Notes: generated by a model not told the origin, from the letters alone. Counted from the first letter of the stretch, positions 32,492 to 43,490 are shown. The stretch is DNA of 64,000 nucleotides from Diphasiastrum complanatum (GCA_029204225.1 CM055108.1:47658815-47722814), one strand, 5' to 3'. Made by a program: numbers and translations.

Positions 32492-33935
32492 TTATCCACT
32501 TCGATCTGTTCTGATCTGCTTCAGTTTGTTACCAGTGCATCTTTCTGCCCAATTCACATACTCTGTGAATTTGTCAAATGCGTCTGATTTGTTGTGAATA
32601 AAATACACTCTGACAAATTTACTATAATCATCAATAAAGGTAATGTAATATTTCGAGCCTCCTACTGAGATCACATTGAAAGGTCCACAGATGTCAGAAT
32701 GCACTAACTCCATAATCTTGGTCATTTTGTAGGAGTCCTTGACAAATGGAGTGCGTGACATCTTACCCTTCAGGCATGCATCACAGGTCATCGAACTGAT
32801 TGCATTCAAGATGCTCACCTCTATGATTGTTCCATGATGGCTTGCTTGGTATAGTGTCATTGAATTCATATGGCATAGTCTCCTATGCCATAGAGTGTCT
32901 GGTGAATCATCATGAGTCTGATGCACTTGATCTGCAGGCAAGCGTACCTTTAAGTGATACAGATTGCTTGAATGATCAGAGTACTGGTACTTGCATCAAC
33001 AACATTGTATGCTTCGTCTAAGAACGTCACACACATCCCTGCATCAGCTATTCTTGCCATTGATAGCAAGTCCTGTTGTAGTGTAGGCGTGAACAGAACA
33101 TCTTTGAGTCGTCTGTCTCTGCCATTCGTGTTGAGCCACAATGAACTAATACCATTCACTTGATGTTTGGATCCATCTCCAAGAACAATAAGTCTTGCTG
33201 AATATGCACTTCAAAAATCAAACATGATTTTTCTTGATGTAACAAAGTGTGAGGTAGCCCTTGAGTCAAGGATTACCTTCTGTGTGTCAGGTGTTGACAT
33301 TGCACACATGTCTACACAGATGTAGGCGGTCGAATTACCATGATTTGATCTTTGTTCGTCCATTTTTGAGCTCTTTGCCTCCTCAACATAGGACGAACTT
33401 CTCTTGTCTGCTTTATGCTAATTTGTTTCTTGGGTTCAGGCGACAGTCCATGGCTGCATGACCTGTCTTGTGGCAGTGGATACACTCAATTTTTGGATTA
33501 AGCCAACATGAATCGACAGAATGTCCTTCGCGTTTGTATCTCACGTAGGTCTTCTTTTCTCCACTTTGTTGTTTTGACCTTCCTTTGTTCTTCCATTTGC
33601 CTCTGCTAGTTCCTTCTGCTTACTGATCACGATCATGCTTTCGATCTGACTCCCTCTTAGGCTTGAATTGTTTCTTTGTCTTTCCTTTGTTGTTGTAGAG
33701 GGCTTGGTCAAAAGCATCCTTGTGATCAAGGTGCTCTCGAGCCTTGACTTCTTTTCGAATCACACTTCTCGAATCCAGAACTATACAGATCTTGGATTGT
33801 ATGTTGCTGATTGATGCCATTGCTCCTGAATTTGTGTTCTCACTTGTTAATGGTTGTTTGTTTGAATGCTTAACCCCTTGGATCTGATAGCTTTTTGGCT
33901 ATATCATACTTTGACAAGGTGGCTCTGATACCACT
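32492..33935 (-). pseudogene. copia gag-protease-integrase, truncated (E1 family)
   Basis: From the primer-site complement at 33922-33933 leftward: a short gag (MASISNIQSKICIVLDSRS at 33820), a basic stretch, a zinc knuckle IHCHKTGHAAMDC near 33470, protease VILDSRATSHFVTS near 33260 (Gly to Arg, as in E2), then SLWLNTNGRDRRLKDVLFTP, TLWHRRLCHMNS and integrase blocks VHSDICGPFNVIS, YITFIDDYSKFVRVYF and LKQIRTDRSG at 32492, where homology ends. The frame 32941-32492 is open. Compared with E1 it has the same near-absence of the gag core and an equally close protease-integrase sequence. It ends against the transposase-like unit. Confidence 0.85.
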
Positions 33936-35144
33936 GATGCGAAAAATGTGCACTCAGAAAATGCAAAATTCCAGCTAAAACTCTGGTGACAAAGTGATAA
34001 AAGGTCTCAAACGATTCGCGAAACTTTCACAAAACTCGAATTATTTCTATTTGAGAATAATTTGTGCTAGATCAATTAGGCTCTGTAACACAAGAAAATG
34101 AAACGAGACGAAAACGAAGCGAAGCGAAGCGAAGCGAAGCAAAGCGAAGCAAAGCGAAGCAAAGCGAAACTTAAACGAGCTCTGACATTGATTCATGCTG
34201 GAAGCATAGAGATCGTGAAACAAAATTAAACGAGATGAAAGCATTCGTGAAAAGATCAATCGGGCTCTTTAATGAGACAAGATGAAATGAAATGAAACTA
34301 GACGAAACGAAATGAAACGAAACGAAACTTAAGCGAGCTATGAAACTGATTTACACTTATAGCCAAGTGATTGCGAAGTGAAACGAAACGAAACACGAAG
34401 TGAAAGCATTCGTGAACAAAATCAGTTCGTCAGAAATTCAGATATGATTGTTGGTCACTGCCGCCTATATCATTCCTACAATCCTTTAGAGTGTAGACAT
34501 ACATGGCTGATCTATGTTAACAGATTAATATAGCATTCAACGAAATCAAACCAATGTGCGAAATTGAATAAACAAGTGAATTAGATACACGAATAATATC
34601 AAACAAATATTCATTCGAGATCATACAATCATACAGAATAATATGTGCATAACAGCTACAATATTATCTATTGATCTTCTGATTTTTCAAGCACTGCATG
34701 ACAGATCCACGCAGTGCATTGGCGTGAGAGAAATATAGTTCTCTCATGAATAATGTCTCGCTTACTAGCGGACTTCTGGATCTACAGATCCAAAATTGTC
34801 TCGCTCGGACATGTATTCTATATATGCTTTTATACATCAAAACAGAAAGTACATAGTTCGCGAACAATTTCATGTCATGTCATGTAACTTCCAGGTTAGA
34901 AAGATTAAACATCTACAACTAATAACGAATCACAAGAGTGGCAGATTAGCCACGATCTAGAGTACTTCTGCTGATGTCATGAATATCTGATCAAATACTT
35001 GTACCCCATGGTACTTGGCTGATATTCTTGATCCTTTGAGGAGCACGACTGATTTTGGCTCGTGTCTTGTCGTGTCATCTTTTGTCAAAAGTTCAGGATT
35101 GAAAGCTAGCAAAGCTTTGGCACTAGAAACATTTTGTTTCTTCA
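33935..35144 (-). repeat. 5' LTR of the truncated E1-family element
   Basis: It is 1210 bp, adjoining the primer-site complement at 33922-33933. In minus direction it starts TGAAGAAACAAAATG and ends CGCATCA. It is longer than the E1 LTR because of an AACGAAACGA-rich segment around 34080-34400. Confidence 0.8.
34111..34170. repeat. (GCGAA/GCAAA)n pentamer microsatellite inside an LTR
   Basis: Roughly a dozen copies of a GCGAA unit, some with G to A changes, continued by looser GAAAC-type repeats to about 34400. Confidence 0.9.
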
Positions 35145-35559
35145 GTTGGCGCTCATTGTGATCCAAAATATTCAAACTTTCTTTCCAAGATATTCAGATC
35201 GATAAGACTGTTTTTCTTTGATGTGAATGCTATGAGTAGATGGAAAGAAACTTTGATGTGCAATACGCTTTGCAATTACACAAGAAGTCATGTTAGTTAA
35301 TGGTAGAAAATAGAATCTTGAAGTATGGACCCCACGCGTTGCGGCTACCCAACTTCTAGCTAACTACACATGTTATTAGTGAGATCAAGTCATCGGAGTT
35401 GTGCGGCCAGACCAAAAACTCGGTCGGAGTTTTAAAATCCAACGATTTTCTCTCTCTTATGTGGCATTTCTTAGATAGCCCTTTTGGGCCTTGGAACTTC
35501 TAATGCTACATCCCAAAGATCTCTATCTATCAACATCATCCGGAGTTTTAACTCCAGAT

Positions 35560-35702
35560 GTAGAAGTTAGATCCATTGAACTTGTCAATGACTCTAACCT
35601 CGTTGGATGATGATGAAGAGTTACCAACATGAGACATGTTAACAGTAATTCAAATAGAACAAACTTAATCTCTCAATTTATTTGAGCTACGCTCTGATAC
35701 CA
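35560..35702 (-). pseudogene. gag start and primer site of an older copia element
   Basis: The primer-site complement GCTCTGATACCA is at 35691-35702. The minus-strand ATG ending at 35637 opens MSHVGNSSSSSNEVRVIDKF followed by NGSNFYIWS and a stop, the standard copia gag beginning. Homology ends about 80 bases later. The adjoining sequence at 35706 onward (TGATAGGAGTG) would be its 5' LTR, which is repeat unit A. Confidence 0.55.
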
Positions 35703-36250
35703 ATCTGATAGGAGTGATGAAGGATAGAGAACGCGAGTGAAGAAGAGAGCAGGAATATTTGCATAATAGCTCTCCTGCTACAATGGGCTGCTAGATGCAA
35801 AAACAGTCTAATGAAATGTTTGTGCTAATTATAATCACAGCTTAAGTGTCCTATTGCCCAACAAAATCTTATAAATTAGTTCATACTCACAAATACATAA
35901 TGAGTACAGTCCACCGAAGAGATTAGAAATGGTTTCAGTGTAGTGTTACTGAAAAATGAATTTAGTCAAAAGTTTAGTTGTGAAATAGATTGAAAGAGTA
36001 GTATGATAACGCAAGTTTCTCAGGCGTCAGAGACAACCATCGTCTGATCAAAAACTAAGGAGTCGTAGACATCCGTGTTCTGATCAACACAGATAGAAAA
36101 GCGTGCTGCTTACACTGAAGCACAACAAAATAATAGTTACAACCAGAATGACATCGTAACTGGGAGGCTCAAAATCATTCGTCTCATGGACGGAGCATCA
36201 CGTAGAGTGTGCATGGATGATCCATTTATAGAATTCATCTATGTATTAAT

Positions 36251-36904
36251 TGTGAAGGATTTCAGATCATTCAAGATCCAATCCAAGTCCCAAATCTTTG
36301 GTTACAATAAGGAGCAAACCAACAATCCTGCCAATGTAGAAAAATCAGCATCTACATACAAAATGAGATGCAAACTCTAAGAGATATTGATCAAACATGA
36401 ACCAAAACATAAAATATGTTTGCTGTTCGTACAATTACAATACCCTACTGTATTTCACACGTGTGGAACCGAAAATAGCAATAAATGATCATTCTACACA
36501 CAAGATTGCAAGATAACACCAAGATAGTGCACCAATGAGTAGTAGAACCCAAAGAGAACCATGTATAATGATGAAATGAGAGAGAGAAGAGAGAAGATAT
36601 GTCTCTCCAATAGTTACATCCTTTTATAGAGTTTCCAAACCCTATTTGGCCACTTGGCTTTCCCTCCAAAATGTAAACCCTACTATTTTTGGGTCTAGAT
36701 TCAATGTACCCAAAGTTCAAATTTGAATCTCTCTCAAACTCGACTACCAACTTTCCCACACTTTCCAAAAGTGTTTATTGAATGTAGTTTAAACTAATAT
36801 AACTTCAAAAAGTTTATCTCTAAGTCTAAAATGAGTTTTGGCCTCTTATTAACAATTTACCAAAATGTGACTAAACTAGACTAAACTAGTTGAAATCTCT
36901 CACA
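36251..36904 (-). repeat. 3' LTR of E3
   Basis: It starts TGTGAAGGATTTCAG and ends ATCTCTCACA on the plus strand. It is the same length as, and apparently identical to, 40924-41577. It carries the palindrome CACACGTGTG with an extra G at 36456-36466. Confidence 0.92.
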
Positions 36905-39900
36905 CTCCCTCTTCAACTAGTTTTGGCATAGTTTTGACAATAGAACTTTGATCCAACTTTAGAATGATCTCCATCCTAAGTATAGATCTCTTTTCTAAGG
37001 TTCTAAAGTATCTTTCATAATTGATATAGAGAATAGTGTCCAAATTGGATGCTTCACTATTTCTTACATCAATTTTACACATCAAGATATAACTAGAACA
37101 TGAAGAACCAAATAGAATGTAAATGAAATGATTCCTCCATGTTTCAAACTTTGAACTCTCTGGAAAATTACAGCAACCAAACAATAAATGTGAGTGATGA
37201 CCATTTGCTTGCTTGTCTCCTCCAACTTTGTCCTTTCTTGATATGTCTTCACCATAAAACTCCATGAATGTGCCTCCATCTCCATCTTGCCACAAGACAC
37301 CATCAAACCTTGGAAATCCATGAGTAGGTGAGTATATACATGATGCAAATCTAGCACCACATGACTCCATAAACCAAGTAATTTGCACTAGTCCATCTTC
37401 AAGATCTACTTGACACAAGAAAATGACCATGAATTCACCAAAAATTGACAATCCCCAAGTATTGGCACCAAGTAGCTCAACACTTGAGAACTTAGCCATG
37501 GATGAGTGACATAATGAACCTCCAATAACTTCATTTCCATCAGCAAAACCAGCCAAGAATGCTAGTACAACTCCAACAATAAGATATTGCAAGACAATGT
37601 AGCTAGTTTGTCCATATCTTGACAATTTGCACACATCCACATGAAATAGCTCAAACATGAGATAGAACAAGTAAAGTAAACTTGAACAACACTTCCTTGC
37701 TGCTCCTTTGACCTTACTTGAGTCTTCAATAAGCTGCAAAAATAGATCCATAACATCTTTGCCAAATAACCTTCCTTTGATACTCTTGACTAGCTCCAAA
37801 TTGCCACCTTTCCTTTTGTGTTGTTGAAGCCCTTTAAGACCAACCTCTTGATCTTCCTCTTTCTCTTGATCATCAAAGATATCAAAGATATGAATATCTT
37901 CAGACCTGAACCTCTGGAAATACTCCCTCTCAAACATATGATCTAGATTCAACAAGATCTCATCAATGCTTGATCTTGATCTCCCACAAAGGTTAGTGAA
38001 AACAATGTCACCAATGTCACCATCATAAATCAAAAGATAGATTCCAAATTTTCCATCCAACATGAAGTAGAGTAGGTGAAGATGAGTATCAAACCTAATA
38101 AATCCAGCCCTCTTGAGTCCATAACAAACCTCAATAAGCTCACCAATGAGATCTCCCTTGCCTTGAAGAAATTGCCTCTCGATTTGTTCCATGTAGTCTT
38201 CTCCAACCAACTTTTTGCCATCTTGATCATGAGTGATCAATTCATAATCATAGAATCCTTTGAGTTGATGAAGAGATGTGAGATCCATGCCTTGGATCTT
38301 CCCAAGAACCAATCTTTCATTGCTCTTTCCTTCATAAGACTCCCTCTTAATGATTGCATCATAAGAAGTAGAAACCTCAAAAACATTAGAAGCCATGAAA
38401 AAAATGATTAGTACATTCAACATAAGAATGATTGAAGTACTCTCTTTTTTCAAACAAGAACTTCTACTCAATGTTTTAGGTAATGACTCACATGATAATG
38501 ATTCCTCCTCACTATCATTCAAAATGACATCATTCAAAGTACATCCTACTTTGAACTCTTCACATACTTCTCTTCTTCTTGACTTGTGACTATCTCCCTC
38601 ACCAAGTCTCTTGATAGAACCATTTGATCTACTCTCTTTATGAGGAAATGTGACTCCACTTGCTGCAAAAATGACTTTCTTGGACTTATCACTAAAAAAT
38701 GTAGAAGAACCACCTCCTTCATGAATGCACCTAGCAACATCTTTTGACATATGATCAAAGAAATCATTAACAACAATCTTTTCCAAGGAAGAACCTTCAC
38801 CTCCATTGATGAAGTTAGCTCTTTCCTTATCTTTTGCATGCTTGCACTTGCCATGAAGAACCATTGAAACACCATCATTATCCTCAAGACTAGCCAAGTT
38901 AGCACAAAGATGAACATCTCCAAGAAGCATATTAGATCTTGACCTAGATCTAGCATAAGGAAGCTTGTTAGACTTTGCATAAGATCCAACAATCTTATTG
39001 ATGCTAAAAGATAACTTTGGAAAGTTGAGACCAATCTCCTTTTCCATTCCATCCTTTTTGTTAGCCATAACAAAAGCATCAAGCTTTAAAAGTCTACCTT
39101 GTCTATTGCCCCTAGCAACCAAGATTTCTTCCTTTGTAATGAAACAAGCATCACCACCAGACTTTACCATGTATCCTTTCTTTATCATTTGACCAACACT
39201 TAGCAAATTCTTTGAAAGTGAAGGAATGTAAAGAACACCATCAAGTCTTGCTTTCCTATTAGTAGAGAGATAAATAGGAATTGAACCAATACCTTCAATC
39301 ACACACTCACCACCATTGGCCATGTGAATTGCTTTCTTGGCTCCATCATAAGTGACCAAAGAAGTAAAGAACTCCTTGTGACTAGTCATGTGTGAGCTAG
39401 CTCCACTATCAATCCACCATGAATCTTTGTCACCTTCACTTGATATTGGACTTGATGAACACATCAAAAGAGAATCACCACCACCTAGACCCTCATCATT
39501 AGTAGTAAAGTTGATTTGCTTGCTACCTTCATCTCTTTGCTTCTTCAAACATTCATTTGCAAAATGCCCTTTGATTCCACAATAAAAGCATTTCAACTTA
39601 GACTTATCTTTCTTTTTTCCAAAAGAAGAAGTCTCACCTTGATCTTGCCCTTTAGACCACTTGCCTTTGCCTTTGCCCTTGAACTTGCCTTTGATGAACA
39701 TAGCATCCTCTTCATAATGAGATGTCGATGTAGATCCACCTCCTCTTGATTGAAGCCTATACTCCTCATTCACCAAGATCTCTTGCAAATCCACAATACT
39801 TGGCAAAGTCTTTTGAATAGCAAAACTTTGAACAAGATTAGCATGATCATCCAACAAGCCATTAAGTATAACTTGAACAAGCTCTACCTCCTTAATGCTT

Positions 39901-40322
39901 TCATCAATACATGCTAACTCATCATTGAATGCCTTAACCCTCAAAACAAAAGCATGAGTACTCTCTTCCCTCTTTTGCAAACTTTGAAAGATTTGCCTCC
40001 TAAGAGTAAGCACTCTTGATGTAGACTTGGATTCATAAAGCTTTTTCAAAATTTCCCAAGCCTCCAAAGATGATGTGCACTTACCAACTTCCTTGAGAAG
40101 TTCATTGGTAACATTCATCTTAATCATGTGTAGAGCTTTCTTTGCTCTCTTGTCATACCTCACTTGATCTTGAGGTGCTTGAGGTCTCTCCTCCACACCT
40201 GCAACAATCTCCATCAACTCATTCATCTCCAATAAGGACTCCATCCTCACCTTCCAAGTAGAATAGTTGATTGAGGTAAGCCTATCATTGCTCTCCAACA
40301 TAAATCCACCACTTGTAGCCAT
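36900..40322 (-). CDS. Gag-protease-X polyprotein of E3, 1140 aa
   Basis: Residues 1-200 are copia Gag (INYSTWKVRMESLLEMNELM, SLEAWEILKKLYESKSTSRV, UBN2-like). A Gly/Lys-rich stretch precedes a CCHC knuckle (CFYCGIKGHFANEC, about 244-257). The protease motif WWIDSGASSHMTS is at about 299-311, followed by the pre-integrase block (YIPSLSKNLLSVGQM, GRLLKLDAF) to about 420. No LWHRRLGH, HHCC or integrase DDE follows. Instead about 720 residues include an RT ghost (CYGLKRAGFIRFD near 733, LLIYDGDIGD near 764 where YVDD should be) and several hydrophobic runs (IILMLNVLIIFFMAS near 627, YIVLQYLIVGVVLAFLAG near 904). The last codons EEGV are read from the polypurine tract and the TGA stop uses the first bases of the LTR. 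Gag and protease could be functional. The role of X is unknown. Confidence 0.85.
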   Translation of the reverse strand: MATSGGFMLESNDRLTSINYSTWKVRMESLLEMNELMEIVAGVEERPQAPQDQVRYDKRAKKALHMIKMNVTNELLKEVGKCTSSLEAWEILKKLYESKSTSRVLTLRRQIFQSLQKREESTHAFVLRVKAFNDELACIDESIKEVELVQVILNGLLDDHANLVQSFAIQKTLPSIVDLQEILVNEEYRLQSRGGGSTSTSHYEEDAMFIKGKFKGKGKGKWSKGQDQGETSSFGKKKDKSKLKCFYCGIKGHFANECLKKQRDEGSKQINFTTNDEGLGGGDSLLMCSSSPISSEGDKDSWWIDSGASSHMTSHKEFFTSLVTYDGAKKAIHMANGGECVIEGIGSIPIYLSTNRKARLDGVLYIPSLSKNLLSVGQMIKKGYMVKSGGDACFITKEEILVARGNRQGRLLKLDAFVMANKKDGMEKEIGLNFPKLSFSINKIVGSYAKSNKLPYARSRSRSNMLLGDVHLCANLASLEDNDGVSMVLHGKCKHAKDKERANFINGGEGSSLEKIVVNDFFDHMSKDVARCIHEGGGSSTFFSDKSKKVIFAASGVTFPHKESRSNGSIKRLGEGDSHKSRRREVCEEFKVGCTLNDVILNDSEEESLSCESLPKTLSRSSCLKKESTSIILMLNVLIIFFMASNVFEVSTSYDAIIKRESYEGKSNERLVLGKIQGMDLTSLHQLKGFYDYELITHDQDGKKLVGEDYMEQIERQFLQGKGDLIGELIEVCYGLKRAGFIRFDTHLHLLYFMLDGKFGIYLLIYDGDIGDIVFTNLCGRSRSSIDEILLNLDHMFEREYFQRFRSEDIHIFDIFDDQEKEEDQEVGLKGLQQHKRKGGNLELVKSIKGRLFGKDVMDLFLQLIEDSSKVKGAARKCCSSLLYLFYLMFELFHVDVCKLSRYGQTSYIVLQYLIVGVVLAFLAGFADGNEVIGGSLCHSSMAKFSSVELLGANTWGLSIFGEFMVIFLCQVDLEDGLVQITWFMESCGARFASCIYSPTHGFPRFDGVLWQDGDGGTFMEFYGEDISRKDKVGGDKQANGHHSHLLFGCCNFPESSKFETWRNHFIYILFGSSCSSYILMCKIDVRNSEASNLDTILYINYERYFRTLEKRSILRMEIILKLDQSSIVKTMPKLVEEGV
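36905..36914 (-). other. polypurine tract of E3
   Basis: On the minus strand GAAGAGGGAG immediately precedes the 3' LTR start TGTGAGAG. It also encodes the final residues of the polyprotein. Confidence 0.85.
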
Positions 40323-40911
40323 GTTGAAGTGACCTGATCTTCTCTTTCAACCTGTTCCAATGCACAAAGCACTCTCTTGAATGTCAAAAAATGAACTCAA
40401 GAAGAAATCACAAAGATATGGAACCTCTCAAATCTCTTCTAGCACTTCTAACTAGAAAATCAACACATAGAATAGTGAAATCTTGATCAACCTATGATCT
40501 ATCCTCAATCTAATGATTCTTGCCACTTCCTAAGATTGAAACACACTCAAATAAAGTTCAGTAACCTCACAAACTAGAGATCCAATCAAAATTAGGGTTT
40601 TGACAAAATCACAAAAAATTGAATATCTCAAATTCTACATGCAATTTCTAGAAACTTGGTATATCTTCTTGTAGACTCCAATGAGACCTTCCTAATGCAC
40701 CAAAAATCATCTAATTCCAGTAAGCCAAGTGTTAAATCGGAATTGATCAAGTATATAACCCTATATTGAGTTTTGACCTACAAAAGATCAATTCTACACA
40801 TGCAAAAATGCTGATTTTTGAGTAGAGATCAATCTAGCATGCTCTAGCATTGGTAACTCCTCAAACTTCTTGCTAAAGATGGCTGATCCTTTCATAACCT
40901 GAGACACAATA

Positions 40912-40923
40912 GCTCTGATACCA
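40912..40923 (-). other. primer-binding site of E3
   Basis: Plus strand GCTCTGATACCA, the exact complement of the initiator tRNA-Met primer site, abuts the 5' LTR at 40924. The ~590 bases between it and the gag ATG (40322) are leader. Confidence 0.9.
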
Positions 40924-41577
40924 TGTGAAGGATTTCAGATCATTCAAGATCCAATCCAAGTCCCAAATCTTTGGTTACAATAAGGAGCAAACCAACAATC
41001 CTGCCAATGTAGAAAAATCAGCATCTACATACAAAATGAGATGCAAACTCTAAGAGATATTGATCAAACATGAACCAAAACATAAAATATGTTTGCTGTT
41101 CGTACAATTACAATACCCTACTGTATTTCACACGTGTGGAACCGAAAATAGCAATAAATGATCATTCTACACACAAGATTGCAAGATAACACCAAGATAG
41201 TGCACCAATGAGTAGTAGAACCCAAAGAGAACCATGTATAATGATGAAATGAGAGAGAGAAGAGAGAAGATATGTCTCTCCAATAGTTACATCCTTTTAT
41301 AGAGTTTCCAAACCCTATTTGGCCACTTGGCTTTCCCTCCAAAATGTAAACCCTACTATTTTTGGGTCTAGATTCAATGTACCCAAAGTTCAAATTTGAA
41401 TCTCTCTCAAACTCGACTACCAACTTTCCCACACTTTCCAAAAGTGTTTATTGAATGTAGTTTAAACTAATATAACTTCAAAAAGTTTATCTCTAAGTCT
41501 AAAATGAGTTTTGGCCTCTTATTAACAATTTACCAAAATGTGACTAAACTAGACTAAACTAGTTGAAATCTCTCACA
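40924..41577 (-). repeat. 5' LTR of E3
   Basis: 654 bp, apparently identical to 36251-36904. CACACGTGTGG lies at 41129-41139. It should hold the promoter of the element; a TATA-like site was not pinned down. Confidence 0.92.
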
Positions 41578-42290
41578 TTAATTATAGATATTTGTCACCT
41601 AATTAGGTAAGCCGTTGTACTTGGAAGTATTTGGCTTGTGTAACAACCATACATGGTCAACCCATAGGGAATGTTGACGCGGACGAGGATCTTACAAATT
41701 CTCTCACTTTGCATTTTACGTGAAGTGGCTTTCTCTCACTTCGCAAATTCTGGGAAATGCCTGAAATGTTCCTCGTTGAAAATAGATGACTATCGAGATT
41801 TTTCTCTCTCTTCGAAAATTTTTCGAAAAATTTGACAGTGCCTATAAAAATGCGAAGGTGCCCTTAAAAAGACGACAATGTCTTTAAAAAAAGGTTTACC
41901 TTCTTCAAAATAGTTGAAAGGAAGAAGCTGAAGGCAAGTGTCGCATTTTTTGGAAAAGTGTGAAAAAGCTGACACTGTCGCAAAAAGCCGACACTGTCAA
42001 AAATAGTTGAACTGTTGAACTATGCTGAAGTGTCGCATTTCAGAAAAATGCAAAAAAGCCGACATTGTCACATTTCGAAAAAATGCGAAAAAGCTTACAC
42101 TATTAAAACATAGTTCATTTCTGCAGACTGTTGCAATACTTAGTGTATTTCTGCAGACTACTGCGACACTTAGTGTATTTCTGCAGACTATTGCGACACT
42201 TTGTGTATTTATGTGAAGTTGTTCTAAATGCTAATTCATAGAAGTTCTTGAAGATGGCCAAGTCTTCAGTGATCTTCAAATGATTGAATC

Positions 42291-43490
42291 GAGCGGAGAA
42301 AAGAGCAAGAATATTTGCGGAATAGCTCTCCCGCCACAATGGGCTACTAGATGCAAAAACAGTCTGATGGAATGTTTATGCTAATTAAAATCACAGCTTA
42401 AATGTTCTATCACCCTACATGATCTTAAAAATTAGTTCATACTCACAAAACAGAATGAGTACAGTCCACCGAAGAGATTAGAAATGGTTTGAGGTATTAC
42501 TTGATATTGGATTCAATAAGAAGTTTAGTTCTGAAATAGGTTGAAAGAACAGTATGATAGCGCAAGTTCCTCAAGCGTCAAAGATAGCCATTGTCTGATC
42601 AGAAACTGAGTCGTAGACGTCCGTGTTCTGATCAGAGTGAGTGAACAAGCAATGAAGTGCATTCAAATCACAATAACATTCATCTACGTTATACACAGAT
42701 AGAAAAGTGTATTGCTGCTATATTTTACATTGAAGCACAACAGTGACAGTTACAACCAAAAAGGACAGCGTAATTGGGAGGCTCAAAATCATTCGTCTCA
42801 TGGATGGAGCATCACATAGAGTGTGCCTGGATGATCCATTTATAGATTGCATCCATGTATTAATTACAATAAATGTTGGTCATCTAATTAGGCAAGCCGT
42901 TGTACTTGGAAGTATTGGCTTGAGATGACAACTGTACATTGTGTACACAGTCAACCCGTAGGGAATGTTGATGTGGACGAGGATGTTGCAGATCTCTCTC
43001 ACATCGCATTTTACGTGAAGTGGCTTTCTCTCACTTCACATTTTAGGGGAAGTGGTTTTCTCTCACTTTGTATTTTTGGGAAGTGGCTGGGAATGGTATT
43101 CGTTCAAAATAGATGAACTTCGGCATTTTTTTTCTCTCTTCGGAATTTTGCAAAAAAATCGATGGTGCCCTAACACAGTTCAATTATTGAAAGTAGTGAC
43201 CTTCGAAAAAAATTTCTCTCTCTGAATTTTGCAAAGAAGCTAAAGGTGTTGAAAACAGTTAAACTTTTTAAACTGTGCATAAGTTGACTTCTTCAAAATG
43301 GTTGAAAGCAAGAAGCCGAAGGTAAGTGTCACAGTTTTCGAGAAAGTGCAAGAAATGTGAGCTATGTGACACTTAGTGTATTTCTGCAGACTGTTGAAAA
43401 AGTAATGTATTTCTGTAGACTGTTCTAAATGCTAGTTCTTGTGGAAGTCCTTGAAGATGTCCAAGTCTTCAATGACTTCAAGTTATTGAA
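42291..43490 (-). repeat. repeat unit B (tandem copy of unit A)
   Basis: It follows unit A directly, with the junction near TTGAATCGAGCGGAG. Around 42853 it reads TGTATTAATTACAATAAATG, the uninterrupted form of the site where E3 entered unit A. No coding signal was seen. Tandem LTRs are one explanation. Confidence 0.7.

Larger units (their letters stand above)
36251..41577 (-). mobile_element. E3: young copia-derived Gag-Pro-X element
   Basis: It has two 654-bp LTRs (36251-36904 and 40924-41577) that look identical by eye, and the 5-bp target duplication TTAAT (36246-36250 and 41578-41582). The primer-site complement is at 40912-40923 and the purine tract complement CTCCCTCTTC at 36905-36914. 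The 4.0-kb internal region is filled by one 1140-codon ORF. All cis signals needed for reverse transcription are intact. Integrase is absent and RT lacks a usable YVDD box, so movement must rely on proteins from a related autonomous copia element. An undisturbed paralogous target (unit B, around 42855) shows the pre-insertion sequence. Confidence 0.92.
35706..42290 (-). repeat. repeat unit A, probable old LTR, split by E3
   Basis: The two parts 35706-36250 and 41583-42290 together make about 1.25 kb. They align in order with unit B (42291-43490): GAATATTTGCRKAATAGCTCTCC, ACAGTCCACCGAAGAGATTAG, ACGTCCGTGTTCTGATC, CTCATGGAYGGAGCATCAC, AATTAGGYAAGCCGTTGTAC, and TTTCTGCAGACT repeats at the end. 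Adjacent to a copia primer site on its left, it is probably an LTR. E3 sits between the parts with a 5-bp target duplication. Confidence 0.75.

Noticed and set aside
34047-34259. ORF with FASLCFALLRFASLRF repeats
   Set aside because: It is the translation of the GCGAA microsatellite inside an LTR.
36445-36768. 107-codon ORF present in both E3 LTRs
   Set aside because: Identical copies follow from LTR identity; there is no domain or conserved start context.
36900-38460. envelope-like gene in E3
   Set aside because: The hydrophobic runs alone suggested it, but there is no signal peptide, glycosylation pattern or separate start, and RT-like spacing explains the region better.
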